Shown: positions 37,150 through 46,120, numbered from the stretch's first letter. The stretch: 64,000 nt of DNA from Psychrobacter okhotskensis (GCF_013248965.1 NZ_JABRVQ010000001.1:248001-312000); one strand, 5' to 3'. Numbers and translations: made by a program. Notes: generated by a model from the sequence alone, not told the origin.

Positions 37150-38031
37150 ATGAAAATCGATTTACATTGTCACAGTACTTGCTCTGATGGCACCTATGCG
37201 CCAACGGAAGTGGTGCAGCGTGCCCATGCGGCTGGTGTCGATGTATTGGCATTGACAGACCACGATACCCTAGCCGGCATCGATGAGGCGAGGGCAACCG
37301 CCACGGGCTGCGGCATGACGCTTATTAACGGCGTTGAAATCAGCTGCGAGCATACGCTGAGCGGTGGTTATGGCAAAAATAAATCTACCAACAAGATCAT
37401 TCATGTGCTGGGATTGGATTTTACCGATTTTGATAAAATGCACGCAACATTGCAGCAATTACAAGACAGTCGTGCGACTCGTGGTCAGCGTATCGCCGAA
37501 AAGCTCAGTACGCTGCTAGAGATTGATTTTGATACGCTATGGCAAGCGATACTGGATAAAGCTGGCGGCAATCCACAAGCGGTTGGACGCGCGCATATTG
37601 GTCAAGTGCTGTTTGAGCGCGGTGACGTAAAGACGGTACAAAAAGCCTTTGATAAGTATTTGGCGGACAATAAACCTGCTTATGTGGCAATCGAGGCATT
37701 GACGATGCAGCATGGGATTGAGCTGATCCATGCCTGCGGCGGCAAAGCAGTCCTAGCGCACCCAACGCGCTATCAGCTCTCGGCGACACGAGTACGTAAG
37801 CTTATCGAAGAGTTCGCTCAGTTGGGCGGCGATGCTTGTGAGCTGCCTGCCAATAGTGAGCCGATTAGTACTCGTAGAATGGTGGATCGCAGCATAGCCG
37901 AGCACCAGCTCGTTACCTCGATAGGGAGTGACTTCCATGGTAGTAATATGCCGTGGCGACGTATAGGTGATGTACCAGTATTGCACCCTGAACAGCAAGG
38001 CATTTGGCAGTCTTTTGCGACTTTGTCTTAA
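37150..38031 (+). CDS. PHP-domain phosphoesterase (RNase AM / YciV/TrpH-like)
   Basis: The 293-residue protein starts MKIDLHCHSTCSDGTYAP. Metal ligands are visible as His6/His8, then LTDHDT at residues 36-40, NGVEISCEH, a conserved HIGQVLFERG, VLAHPTRY and SDFHG near the end. In E. coli this family (Rnm/YciV) trims 5' ends of rRNA and degrades short oligonucleotides (3',5'-bisphosphate release). By homology I expect a cytoplasmic Mn-dependent nuclease/phosphatase. It sits divergent from yciB. Confidence 0.9.
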   Translation: MKIDLHCHSTCSDGTYAPTEVVQRAHAAGVDVLALTDHDTLAGIDEARATATGCGMTLINGVEISCEHTLSGGYGKNKSTNKIIHVLGLDFTDFDKMHATLQQLQDSRATRGQRIAEKLSTLLEIDFDTLWQAILDKAGGNPQAVGRAHIGQVLFERGDVKTVQKAFDKYLADNKPAYVAIEALTMQHGIELIHACGGKAVLAHPTRYQLSATRVRKLIEEFAQLGGDACELPANSEPISTRRMVDRSIAEHQLVTSIGSDFHGSNMPWRRIGDVPVLHPEQQGIWQSFATLS

Positions 38032-38107
38032 TCTTAAAACCGTTATAAATAATCGATAAGTATGATTCAACTACTTGATCAACAAATGATTATTTTTTAA
38101 ACTGAAC

Positions 38108-38133
38108 CCTCATTTTATGAGGATATACCCTAG
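38108..38133. repeat. Degenerate MITE end
   Basis: ATGAGGATATACCCTAG (38117-38133) matches the MITE right end ATGAGGACACGCCCTAG at 2834-2850 except for a few transitions. It includes a CCTCAT/ATGAGG mini-hairpin. No second end is found nearby. Confidence 0.4.
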
Positions 38134-38272
38134 TATATTAGCCAGTACAGCAACGCTATAAATAAAGTAAAAATTATCAGACTAAACGCGCTATTCAGAG
38201 TAAGCTTAAGGCAAAGAGAACTGTTTTTTAATTTGAGCTTACTAACTTTATACTACCTGCGGTAGCCCAATT

Positions 38273-39727
38273 ATGGCTGTAAAGATATCTCATCTAGGCT
38301 ATAAAAGACTCTCCCGAGTTATTTTTGAATGGCAGGCGGCCGATAGGGCGTCGCTGCTGGCCTTATTTGTGGTGATAGAAGTCTCCACCCATTGGCTGTG
38401 GTGCTTGATGGTTTGGTGCTTTCGAGATGCGCTCGATGATTATGTCAATATCCATCTGTTATACCCATTATGGTTGGGAGTGACAGTAATGGGGTTGTTT
38501 TCTTGGTGGCTGGTCGGCTACTTATCTCGTACTAGAAACAACTGTAAAGACTTGGATAAATGGCAAATTATGTTAATTGTGCCTTATACCCTTTACATTG
38601 CCGTGGTCATCGTGATGATAGGCTACAGCAGTTTGTTTGCGGGAGTATCGTTGGTTGGCGGTGCCATGTTAGGCATGGTGCTGATCAAGCGGCGTTATGC
38701 GTGGCGGGTGTTTTTGCTGCAGGTTTTACTGATTTTGTTGGCTATTGTAGCGCCTTATTTCGGTATCGATCTGCCCAATTTGCGCCAGTTAACAGTGATC
38801 TACCCCATTCTTGATAGCCCAAGTTATCTAACTTATAACGAAGTCATGGCGGTCGAGAACATGGTTGCCGCTGCCATCTTTAAAAATACAGCGCTAGGCT
38901 GGGACAGTGTTAGTGCCTTACAACAATCGTCAACGCTCTTTTGGCGCTCAACTCATGTGTATTTAGCCCTGCCCAAAGCCGTTTTTATCGTATATATGTT
39001 TCGTACCCTGTTATTGATATTGGATGATAGTAAAAACGAGATCTTGTTACATGCCAATCAAGACGAGTTAACCAAGCTCAAAAACCGCCGTTATGGCCTG
39101 ACACAAATGCAGCAGGCGCTCATGACAGTGGACGAGGATCAAGATTTTAGTGTCATTTTATTGGATTTAGATTGGTTTAAAGAGGTCAATGACAATTATG
39201 GACACGATATCGGTGATCAGGTTTTGTTTGAGGTGGCGCAGACGTTATTACAGTCTTTGACAGAGGAGGCGATCGTCAGTCGCTATGGTGGTGAGGAGTT
39301 TTTGATTGTGCTGCCAGATACCAAGCACGATAGCGCTATGCTCATTGCTAAGCAGCTACGGCAGGATATAGCGCAGCATATTATAAAGGTCGATGACAGC
39401 GTCAGTTTTAGGGTAACGGCCAGTTTAGGACTGTATACGTTGACTTATGCTGAGAAAATGTGCCTCAAACAAAAATATGAGAGTATAGCGCTCAAGGATA
39501 GGGCGACGCTGCACTCAAAACCACAGACAGCTAAGTCACACAGCAGTAACCGAATGGCAAAACAAATCTCAAAGGCGCAATTGCCGAACGATATTTGCCA
39601 GCGTTTGATCCGGGTGGCAGACAAAGCCTTATATGAAGCTAAGGATCGAGGTCGTGATCAAGTAGTGAGCGCCAACAAAATGCTCGCCGCAGAAAAGAAG
39701 AATGTTGAGCCGCTTTATGGTACGTAG
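38273..39727 (+). CDS. Membrane diguanylate cyclase (GGDEF)
   Basis: The 484-residue protein has an N-terminal membrane sensor of about six helices (residues 25-265) and a GGDEF domain. ANQDELTKLKNRRYG opens the domain, LDWFKEVNDNYGHDIGD carries metal/substrate residues, and SRYGGEEF places GGEEF at 339-343, so it should make c-di-GMP from GTP. The inhibitory I-site RxxD is absent (Thr and Ala at those positions). A roughly 50-residue basic/Ser-rich insertion separates SLGLYTL from the closing RLIRVADKALYEAKDRGRDQV. The membrane part resembles MASE-type sensors; the ligand is unknown. Confidence 0.9.
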   Translation: MAVKISHLGYKRLSRVIFEWQAADRASLLALFVVIEVSTHWLWCLMVWCFRDALDDYVNIHLLYPLWLGVTVMGLFSWWLVGYLSRTRNNCKDLDKWQIMLIVPYTLYIAVVIVMIGYSSLFAGVSLVGGAMLGMVLIKRRYAWRVFLLQVLLILLAIVAPYFGIDLPNLRQLTVIYPILDSPSYLTYNEVMAVENMVAAAIFKNTALGWDSVSALQQSSTLFWRSTHVYLALPKAVFIVYMFRTLLLILDDSKNEILLHANQDELTKLKNRRYGLTQMQQALMTVDEDQDFSVILLDLDWFKEVNDNYGHDIGDQVLFEVAQTLLQSLTEEAIVSRYGGEEFLIVLPDTKHDSAMLIAKQLRQDIAQHIIKVDDSVSFRVTASLGLYTLTYAEKMCLKQKYESIALKDRATLHSKPQTAKSHSSNRMAKQISKAQLPNDICQRLIRVADKALYEAKDRGRDQVVSANKMLAAEKKNVEPLYGT

Positions 39728-39895
39728 ATGAGTGCCAATTAAATGAAGGGTTCTTGAACGAATACCACCTATTAAGCAAATGCCACTGACCAAGTAAATG
39801 CCGCCTAAACGGCTATTCGATTGGCTAGCCGCTTATATGAAATTGACTATACTGTTTTTTGCGCCAAGTCGTTATTTTCGCTAAGTCGTTAACTA

Positions 39896-41125
39896 CTATG
39901 TACTTAGTTTCTGAACCAAACTCCCTAATACACTGGTGGCAAAGCTGCCAGTCGTCAATGTAAAGTTTAATACTAGCGTTTGCTCATCATTATTTTGCCA
40001 CCGCCAGCTCATCTCTTCAATTGGTAGACGCAGCGCTCGTCGTTGTGCTTTCACATCGCGCTTCTCTAATCCTATTGCCAGCTGTGTTAGTAAATCACTA
40101 TTCTGTACAACATCGTTTTCAATTTGAGCTGCTACGGCGCTGACTTTGTCATTAGCCATACCCCATAACACGCCAGTCGGATGAATATCACCGCTAGCAA
40201 CTCGCGCACGTAAAGTGTCGTCTATTGCTTCACTGGTAAATATCGAGCCTGAACCATCTAAGTTAAATACTTCACCTGCCAGCCCTGTATTCCAACTGAT
40301 ATCCCGTACCCGCGCTGCTAAGATTTCATTAAATATCAAGCTACGCGCAGCAGACAATTCCATGCTGTTTTGCTCGCGTGGTGATTTTTTACGTTTGCTC
40401 TTTTTTGGCTGCGGTCGGCTCTCTGGCGTTGGACGCGCAAACAATGCCAAGGCTTCTCGAATATTATTACCATTCCATCCAAAACGCTGCGGACCAAAGT
40501 AATTGGGTACGCCAGTTGTGCTGATATTTTGCAAATGCTGTTCTACAGACGATTTATCGTCATTTTCCAATTCAATATCTCTCAAGGTGATAATAAATTG
40601 ATTGGCCCTATGTGTACCGCGATTAAGCTTTTTATTGTGCCAGTGCTGAGCAAGGATAGTGACCGACTCGTTGTCGCTGATATCTACTGGTGCAAACTCA
40701 GACTCTGGCAATTGCTTTTTTGGTATCCGCAAGCTAAACCACTGCGTCGTTAGCGCATGACGGTCTTTGAGTCCTGAGTAACCGACATCACGTAAGGGAA
40801 TCTCTGCCCACTCTGACAGTAACTTCGCCAGATAAGCAGTATTTACCCCTGACTTCTCTATATGTAGCCATAGATGCTCACCCTCGCCTGTAAACTCTAA
40901 CGGCAATATTTCATTGACGACAAAATCTGTGTTATGGGTCTTGTAAGTCGCTTGTTTGAGAGGTGGCAAAGTCGGCTGCGGTAATTGCGCAGTATCCGTC
41001 GCTGCTTCGAGATCAAAACTGGTGATATCAAACTGTTCATTATTAGATGACTGACTGTTTAAGTCAGGTTCAGAAGTAGACGTAGCTGTCATTTCGTTGG
41101 GGTTATCTTGATCTTGAGAATTCAT
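39896..41125 (-). CDS. truD: tRNA pseudouridine synthase D
   Basis: TruD makes pseudouridine 13 in tRNA-Glu. The 409-residue protein shows FVVNEILPLEFTGEGEHLWLHI, the catalytic YSGLKDRHALTTQWFSL (Asp121), and the C-terminal NYFGPQRFGWNGNNI and GVLWGM segments. Compared with E. coli, where the catalytic Asp is at 80, about 40 acidic/Ser/Gln residues are added at the N-terminus. The start therefore may be internal, but no better start codon is seen. It is a single gene on the minus strand. Confidence 0.94.
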   Translation of the reverse strand: MNSQDQDNPNEMTATSTSEPDLNSQSSNNEQFDITSFDLEAATDTAQLPQPTLPPLKQATYKTHNTDFVVNEILPLEFTGEGEHLWLHIEKSGVNTAYLAKLLSEWAEIPLRDVGYSGLKDRHALTTQWFSLRIPKKQLPESEFAPVDISDNESVTILAQHWHNKKLNRGTHRANQFIITLRDIELENDDKSSVEQHLQNISTTGVPNYFGPQRFGWNGNNIREALALFARPTPESRPQPKKSKRKKSPREQNSMELSAARSLIFNEILAARVRDISWNTGLAGEVFNLDGSGSIFTSEAIDDTLRARVASGDIHPTGVLWGMANDKVSAVAAQIENDVVQNSDLLTQLAIGLEKRDVKAQRRALRLPIEEMSWRWQNNDEQTLVLNFTLTTGSFATSVLGSLVQKLST

Positions 41126-41332
41126 AAAGTCGTCTTGTATTTTGGTTATAAGTTTTAGGTTGAAAGAGTAGCTCTGTTCGTTAAAAAGCTAGTAAAGGTT
41201 AGGAGGTTACGTTTTGCAACGCAGCGAACATACAAATAAACAGCGTACGCTAACTGGGCTTGCTACTATCAATGAATCTGCTTTTTTTAATATATAGTTG
41301 ATAATAAATAAAATGGTTACATAACATTATTA

Positions 41333-41410
41333 TGCGTGACTGGTATAAATTTTTCTCGCTTGCTGTGCCTACGCCGACAGAGGCTTGGTAAAATTCATTC
41401 CAGTAACGCT
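41333..41410. repeat. Dispersed dyad repeat, copy 2 (between truD and the Rieske gene)
   Basis: The core CTCGCTTGCTGTGCC...GACAGAGGC matches copies 1 and 3. The arms here read GCG/ACTGG/AT/AATTTT on the left and AAAATT/AT/CCAGT/CGC on the right, different letters from the other copies but still complementary. The 378-bp gap has no other feature; a small minus-strand frame at 41250-41438 spans the repeat and is not a gene. Confidence 0.75.
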
Positions 41411-41504
41411 TGTTAGTCCGCAGTAAACCTATATTCATTAAAGTATATCGACTATCTCAAACACGTTTTATTCAGGAAGTAATTATAACTGTTAAGGATG
41501 ACCT

Positions 41505-43142
41505 ATGAGCCAAGTTAATAATAACCAAGCCGACAACAAAATCGCCGCCAAAAATCTAGTAACGATCAATAAATCTGACATTCCAAGTGGCGGTATGAAG
41601 TCATATAAACAAGATGACGATAGTATCATTTTAATTACCCGTGATGAGGATGAGTTTTTTGCCTTTGATGGCAAATGTCCTCATGTTGGCGCAGATCTAG
41701 GTGATGGCATGCGCTGTGGTAATCGAGTGGTCTGCCCGTGGCATCACGGCAGCTTTGACAGCCGCGATGGCACGCTATTAGAGCCAGTTGCTATGCGTGG
41801 ATTGACTCAATATGAGCTGACAGATGAGGGCGATAGCTTGACCGTCAATACTTCAGCAAAGATAGATAATAGTGTTGCTAATGATAAAATGACAGATACG
41901 CATACCATTATTGTTGGTGGCGGTGGCGCAGGCTTTATGACCGCCAATCAGTTGCGTCATACAGGTTATGGCGGCAAGATTACCTTAATCAGTAAAGATG
42001 ATACAGCCCCTTACAACCGTCCTTTATTATCCAAAGCATTTTTGGCAGGGCAACTAAGTGCAGATAAGTTATTGCTTGGCGGTAGCGATTGGGCAAGCAA
42101 CAATAATATTGAGCTACGCTTAAACCAGACCGTGAGCGAAGTATTGCCTAATGAGTGCACCATCGTCATAACCGACGAAAAAGGCAATAGTGAGCAGCAC
42201 ACAGCAGACTTCTTAGTCGTCGCGACAGGTGCTGAGCCTAAGATACCACCTTTTAAAGGCGCTGAGCTGGATGGTGTCTATACGCTACGCAGTATGGATG
42301 ATGCCAAAGACATCAAGGCCGCCAGTGATAATAAGCATGTGGTCATCGTTGGTACGGGTTTTATTGGGATGGAAGTGGCTTCCGCCTTGGCAGATGCGGG
42401 CACGACTGCCTCTATTACTATCGTTGGTCGCAGCCGCCGCGTCATGAGCAATATCGTCTCAGAAACAGTGAGTCATGCGCTCATCAAACTTCATGAAGAA
42501 AAAGGGGTGACTTTCGCATTTGGCGCGGGTGTTGATAAAATCACTGGAGAAGGTAGTAAAGTCAGCGGCGTAAAACTGTCAGATGGCAGTACGCTGGCAG
42601 CAGAGGTGGTCATTTTAGGTACAGGTGTCGCCCCACGTACCGAGCTATTAAATGAGGTAAACGCGCCAGATGGCGTGCAAGTGGATGAGCATCTACAACT
42701 GCGTGATGGCGTCTATGCGCTCGGTGATATTGCTAAAGCGACCAACCAAATGGGGCGTATGCGTATTGAGCATTGGCGGGTGGCGCTACAACACGGCATC
42801 GTGACCGCTGCCGCTATCTTAAATGAAGACAACGTCAACACGCTAGAGGAACGTATCCCTTTCTTTTGGACGGCACAATATGGCAAAAGCCTACGCTATA
42901 GCGGCCACGCTGCTACGCCAGATAACAACATTTTGTTTGGCTCGCCAGATACGCTAGATTATATTGAATATTACTTTGATGACGATGGGGAAGATACGCG
43001 TGCGAGTGCTGCTAGCACGTTAGGGCGTGATAAAGAGCTGGTCGCCTTTTCTGAGCTGCTGCGCCGTGGTCATGCGCCAACGCGCGCACAAATTAATGCA
43101 GGATTTAATCTCATTGACCAAGCGCAAGCATTATCACGCTAG
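41505..43142 (+). CDS. Rieske [2Fe-2S]-FAD pyridine nucleotide oxidoreductase (AIFM3-like)
   Basis: The 545-residue protein fuses a Rieske domain (residues about 16-110; ligands C58, H60, C77, H80 in CPH and CPWHH) to a FAD/NAD(P)H reductase. The latter has THTIIVGGGGAGFMTANQLR, YNRPLLSKAFLAG, VATGAEPKIP, the NAD-binding HVVIVGTGFIGMEVASALAD and YALGDIAKA. The arrangement is that of AIF-like/rubredoxin-type reductases with an N-terminal Rieske, so it may transfer electrons from NAD(P)H through FAD to a Rieske cluster. The true partner is unknown. Start: AAGGATGACCTATG. A terminator follows. Confidence 0.92.
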   Translation: MSQVNNNQADNKIAAKNLVTINKSDIPSGGMKSYKQDDDSIILITRDEDEFFAFDGKCPHVGADLGDGMRCGNRVVCPWHHGSFDSRDGTLLEPVAMRGLTQYELTDEGDSLTVNTSAKIDNSVANDKMTDTHTIIVGGGGAGFMTANQLRHTGYGGKITLISKDDTAPYNRPLLSKAFLAGQLSADKLLLGGSDWASNNNIELRLNQTVSEVLPNECTIVITDEKGNSEQHTADFLVVATGAEPKIPPFKGAELDGVYTLRSMDDAKDIKAASDNKHVVIVGTGFIGMEVASALADAGTTASITIVGRSRRVMSNIVSETVSHALIKLHEEKGVTFAFGAGVDKITGEGSKVSGVKLSDGSTLAAEVVILGTGVAPRTELLNEVNAPDGVQVDEHLQLRDGVYALGDIAKATNQMGRMRIEHWRVALQHGIVTAAAILNEDNVNTLEERIPFFWTAQYGKSLRYSGHAATPDNNILFGSPDTLDYIEYYFDDDGEDTRASAASTLGRDKELVAFSELLRRGHAPTRAQINAGFNLIDQAQALSR

Positions 43143-43169
43143 CATTTAGAGGGTTATAAGGTTTACTAT

Positions 43170-43202
43170 AAAGGCTGATCTATTAATTTAGGTCAGCCTT
43201 TT
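43170..43202 (+). terminator. Terminator after the Rieske gene
   Basis: AAAGGCTGA (43170-43178) pairs with TCAGCCTTT (43193-43201), with a 14-base loop and short T-run. Confidence 0.8.
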
Positions 43203-43250
43203 ATCATATAGCCTTTTATACTAAATAGACGGAAAAGGACAACCAGTTTC

Positions 43251-43907
43251 ATGAATAAAGAACAGATAAATAAAAATCACTTGAATAGAGAGTCCATATT
43301 TTTACGCCAAGCAGAAGCGGATGATATTGACGCACTCGAACAGTTACTAAACCGTTGCTACCGAGAGACGGAAGGCTGGACCAATGAAGCAGATTTGGTC
43401 GGTGGTATCCGTATTACTCAAGCTGAGCTGGCGAGCATCATCGCCAATCCAAAACACTATCTGTTCGTGTACCCAAAAACCATAACGGGCGAACGCGATG
43501 GAGAGGAGACTGGTGAGCTATTGGGTTGTATTGCGGTCGATATAAAAGTTAATGCTGATACAAATAAGAGTGACCTTAATAGCACTGACAGTAAGAATAA
43601 AGCGTATATCGGCATGTTTGCGGTACATCCAGAGCTGCAAGGGCAGGGCGTGGGTAATATAATTCTACAAGCGGCAGAGACTTTCGCAAGAAGACATTTG
43701 TCATCAAGTGATCAGCAAAATAATCAGCAGCCAAGTCGTCTGACCATGTCTATATTGAGCCATCGACCAGAGCTATTGGCTTATTATCAGCGCCGTGGCT
43801 ATCAGCTAAACGGTAATAAAATGCCGTTTCCAGACGATGGTAATAATGGCGAGCCCAAACGTCAGGACTTAGAGTTATTAGAACTGGAGAAAATTGTTAA
43901 CGCATAA
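43251..43907 (+). CDS. GNAT-family N-acetyltransferase
   Basis: The 218-residue protein begins with a polar leader, then FLRQAEADDIDALEQLLNRCYR, and holds the acetyl-CoA motif GMFAVHPELQGQGVGNIILQAAE. A low-complexity acidic/Ser/Asn insertion occurs between the core strands (DIKVNADTNKSDLNSTDSKNK), and a second Ser/Gln-rich loop (SSSDQQNNQQ) precedes LTMSILSHRPELLAYYQRRGYQ. The acceptor is not predictable. The ATG has AAAAGGA at good spacing. Confidence 0.88.
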   Translation: MNKEQINKNHLNRESIFLRQAEADDIDALEQLLNRCYRETEGWTNEADLVGGIRITQAELASIIANPKHYLFVYPKTITGERDGEETGELLGCIAVDIKVNADTNKSDLNSTDSKNKAYIGMFAVHPELQGQGVGNIILQAAETFARRHLSSSDQQNNQQPSRLTMSILSHRPELLAYYQRRGYQLNGNKMPFPDDGNNGEPKRQDLELLELEKIVNA

Positions 43908-43936
43908 AAGTGAGTTTTATCTACATCAAACTTGAG

Positions 43937-44149
43937 TTAACCCCAAAAATGCCCAAAGGTCATAAACAGCCCAATACTAAGCAAGATAAATGCCACGACA
44001 ATTAAGCGCTTAAACCAATTAAAAGCGGGCAAGCGTGTGGCATTGTCATCAGACATTAAGTAAGCAAACAGGCATAATAAGCTTGCTGCTAATGTCATAA
44101 TCCCTAAGCCTATGGGTAATATATAAAGGTAGATTTGCCACACAGCCAT
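43937..44149 (-). CDS. Small two-helix membrane protein, unknown function
   Basis: The 70-residue protein has hydrophobic segments at about residues 5-30 and 47-67, joined by a polar loop (SDDNATRLPAFNWFKR). Its length, hydrophobicity and position convergent with the acetyltransferase gene suggest a real but unrecognised gene. No clear ribosome site is seen; the call is moderate. Confidence 0.5.
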   Translation of the reverse strand: MAVWQIYLYILPIGLGIMTLAASLLCLFAYLMSDDNATRLPAFNWFKRLIVVAFILLSIGLFMTFGHFWG

Positions 44150-44256
44150 CTCGCAACTATTATTGATACTATCATCATAACAGCATCGATAATGGACTGT
44201 CTGTATGCGGCATACTTTAATCTTTTCATCTTATCGAAATGTATAATGAGTGAACA

Positions 44257-44355
44257 GTAATATCGATAAATCGTGCACTGCTCATATCAATTTTTCTTGC
44301 TTGCTGTGCCTGTACAGACAGAGGCTACAAGAAATCAATATCAGCAATAGCGTCG
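44257..44355. repeat. Dispersed dyad repeat, copy 3
   Basis: This copy contains TAATATCGATAAATCGTGCA, CTGCTCATATCAATTTTTC, the core CTTGCTTGCTGTGCC, GACAGAGGC and AATCAATATCAGCAATAGCG. It parallels copy 1 almost base for base. It ends a few bases before the MITE end at 44361-44405. Confidence 0.8.
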
Positions 44356-44360
44356 CATTT

Positions 44361-44405
44361 TTAGCCCATTTAGATGACTATCGATTGAATTGAAGACACG
44401 CCCTA
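44361..44405. repeat. MITE end, adjacent to dyad-repeat copy 3
   Basis: The 45 bases from TAGCCCATTTAGATGACTAT to GAAGACACGCCCTAG are the reverse complement of the left end at 2686-2729 with a few changes. Only one end is present within the 375-bp gap. Confidence 0.6.
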
Positions 44406-44465
44406 GGATATTTTGACTATAAAAACCACTTACGAATAAAATTGACTTTATTTTCTAAAATTAAG

Positions 44466-44494
44466 TTGGGTTTATAGAAAGGAATCTGTATAAT
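44466..44494 (+). promoter_or_regulatory. Sigma-70 promoter for the DUF4878-like lipoprotein gene
   Basis: TTGGGT (44466-44471), a 17-base spacer and a perfect TATAAT (44489-44494) lie 32 bases upstream of the ATG at 44526. Confidence 0.65.
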
Positions 44495-44525
44495 TAAGTA
44501 ACATTATAGATACATTGAGAACGAT

Positions 44526-44894
44526 ATGAAAAACCTAAAAAAACTCGCGCTGATACTACTTCTCACGCCATTATTCGCGGCTTGCTCTAGTGGTCCTTCT
44601 GAAAGCGATGTAGAGGCACTTATCCAAGCTCAGTATGATAAGGCCAACAGTATGATGGATGATGCTGTGGCAAATGCGGGCAATGATGAGATGGCAAAAG
44701 CCATGAGCGGCATGATGGAAGGGATGATGCCAACGCTTGAAAAAGTAGAAAACGTAAGCTGTGATACTACCGAAGGTGACAACACTTATTTGTGCACTGC
44801 TGACGTCACGCAAACGATTGGTGGTAAAAGCCGTACCGATAGTGGTACCTTTAAAGTTAATGATGTTAATGGCACTTGGGTATTGACTCAATAG
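44526..44894 (+). CDS. Small DUF4878-like lipoprotein
   Basis: The 122-residue protein has a lipoprotein signal (LILLLTPLFAAC, lipid Cys at about 20), a helical region (EALIQAQYDKANSMMDDAVA), a Met/Gly-rich stretch (KAMSGMMEGMMP) and a C-terminal beta region with two cysteines (ENVSCDTTEGDNTYLCTADV), likely a disulfide. The C-terminal GTFKVNDVNGTWVLTQ is typical of DUF4878/NTF2-like lipoproteins, where the end strand has GxW. Envelope location is secure; function unknown. Confidence 0.75.
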   Translation: MKNLKKLALILLLTPLFAACSSGPSESDVEALIQAQYDKANSMMDDAVANAGNDEMAKAMSGMMEGMMPTLEKVENVSCDTTEGDNTYLCTADVTQTIGGKSRTDSGTFKVNDVNGTWVLTQ

Positions 44895-44930
44895 CGGTTT
44901 ATAAAGCTGTTAAAAGTAATGATATAAACA

Positions 44931-44955
44931 GGGCGCTTAAGTAGCGCCTTTTTTT
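44931..44955 (+). terminator. Terminator after the small lipoprotein gene
   Basis: GGCGCT (44932-44937) pairs with AGCGCC (44943-44948) over a TAAGT loop, followed by seven T residues. Confidence 0.85.
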
Positions 44956-45037
44956 GTACTTAACAATAGCTGATGAGTGGTTTATATTGTTCTATAAGAC
45001 CTATGATAATAAAAAATAAGCGAATAAGGATTATCCG

Positions 45038-46120
45038 ATGACTAGCAATATTCTATCTAAAGGCTTGTTTAAAAGAGGATTCAGAGCAACGACGATAATG
45101 ACCGGTGCGCTTGTTTTTATGTCAACATTGCCAGCTTTGGCTCAAACCTCAAATCAGCACTATCAGATTCAGGATTTTTCTGACGATTACTATGCGGTTA
45201 TTCAGACTAGCGCCGATGAGGATAGTGAAGAAAACACTAGTATAAATATTATAGATGCCAAAACCAAGCAAACCCTTATCAGCCAGCCAACTGATATTGA
45301 TATAGAGTATGAGCTGAGCAATAGTGAAGCGTACCAACTAGGCAACAAGGTTAGCGCTAATATTGCCAATAGGCATTATGGCGAACATAGCGTACTCATA
45401 TACGATGACTTTAATTTTGATAATAAAAAAGACTTGGCACTGCAAGATGGTCGCTACGGCTGTTACGGCGGGCCTTCTTATCAGGTTTATCTCAAGCAAG
45501 GGAGCAGGTTCGTGCTTAGCGAAGGTTTTACTGAACTAGCGCAAGGCTATTGCGGATTTTTTGGCATAGATAAAGACAGTAAAACCTTAAACACGATGAC
45601 TAAGAGTGGCGCAGCATGGCATCAGTTTAAAGAGTTTAAGGTCATCAATAATAAGCCAGTAGCGGTGCGTATTATTGAGGAAGAATATAACTCAAGAAGC
45701 CTGCTATCTATTACTGAAAGCAAAAGGGTCAATGGCAAAATGAAGGTCGAGAATTATGAAATGCTACCGCAATATGATGATCAGAATGCAGCGGGCACAC
45801 TACCTTATATTTATACCCTTATTGTAGATAATGGCAAAAAACTGGTGATTGATAGTCAGTATAAAGATGGCAGCGAGCAATTATATTATGCTTTTGCAAA
45901 TAAAGAAGACAGAATTGAGCTGCTTTATGAAGGACAGTTTGACTATGATAAAACAACGAAGACACTGAGCTTCACCAACAGACCTGTGCTCTATAAAATC
46001 AATAACCAAGGCATCACGGTAAAGCTACCTAACCAGACAGTGCTGTTAAAGTCGCAACCTAATAGTGTGCAAGGCAATTTGGATGAAGTTACTCATTTCA
46101 AAAATGTAAGGGTGAGATAA
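45038..46120 (+). CDS. Exported XAC2610-like protein, unknown function
   Basis: The 360-residue protein has a signal peptide (TTIMTGALVFMSTLPALA then QTSN), so it is periplasmic or secreted. The mid-part has YDDFNFDNKKDLALQDGRYGCYGGPSYQVYL, which combines an FG-GAP-like calcium loop (DxNxDxxxD) with the domain seen in XAC2610-type proteins, and a second cysteine-bearing stretch GYCGFFGIDK. The C-terminal third (about 240-350) is beta-rich. I cannot assign a function. AAGGA precedes the ATG. Confidence 0.7.
   Translation: MTSNILSKGLFKRGFRATTIMTGALVFMSTLPALAQTSNQHYQIQDFSDDYYAVIQTSADEDSEENTSINIIDAKTKQTLISQPTDIDIEYELSNSEAYQLGNKVSANIANRHYGEHSVLIYDDFNFDNKKDLALQDGRYGCYGGPSYQVYLKQGSRFVLSEGFTELAQGYCGFFGIDKDSKTLNTMTKSGAAWHQFKEFKVINNKPVAVRIIEEEYNSRSLLSITESKRVNGKMKVENYEMLPQYDDQNAAGTLPYIYTLIVDNGKKLVIDSQYKDGSEQLYYAFANKEDRIELLYEGQFDYDKTTKTLSFTNRPVLYKINNQGITVKLPNQTVLLKSQPNSVQGNLDEVTHFKNVRVR

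Noticed and set aside
41250-41438. Minus-strand open frame between truD and the Rieske gene
   Set aside because: It spans dyad-repeat copy 2 and has no family pattern or ribosome site.
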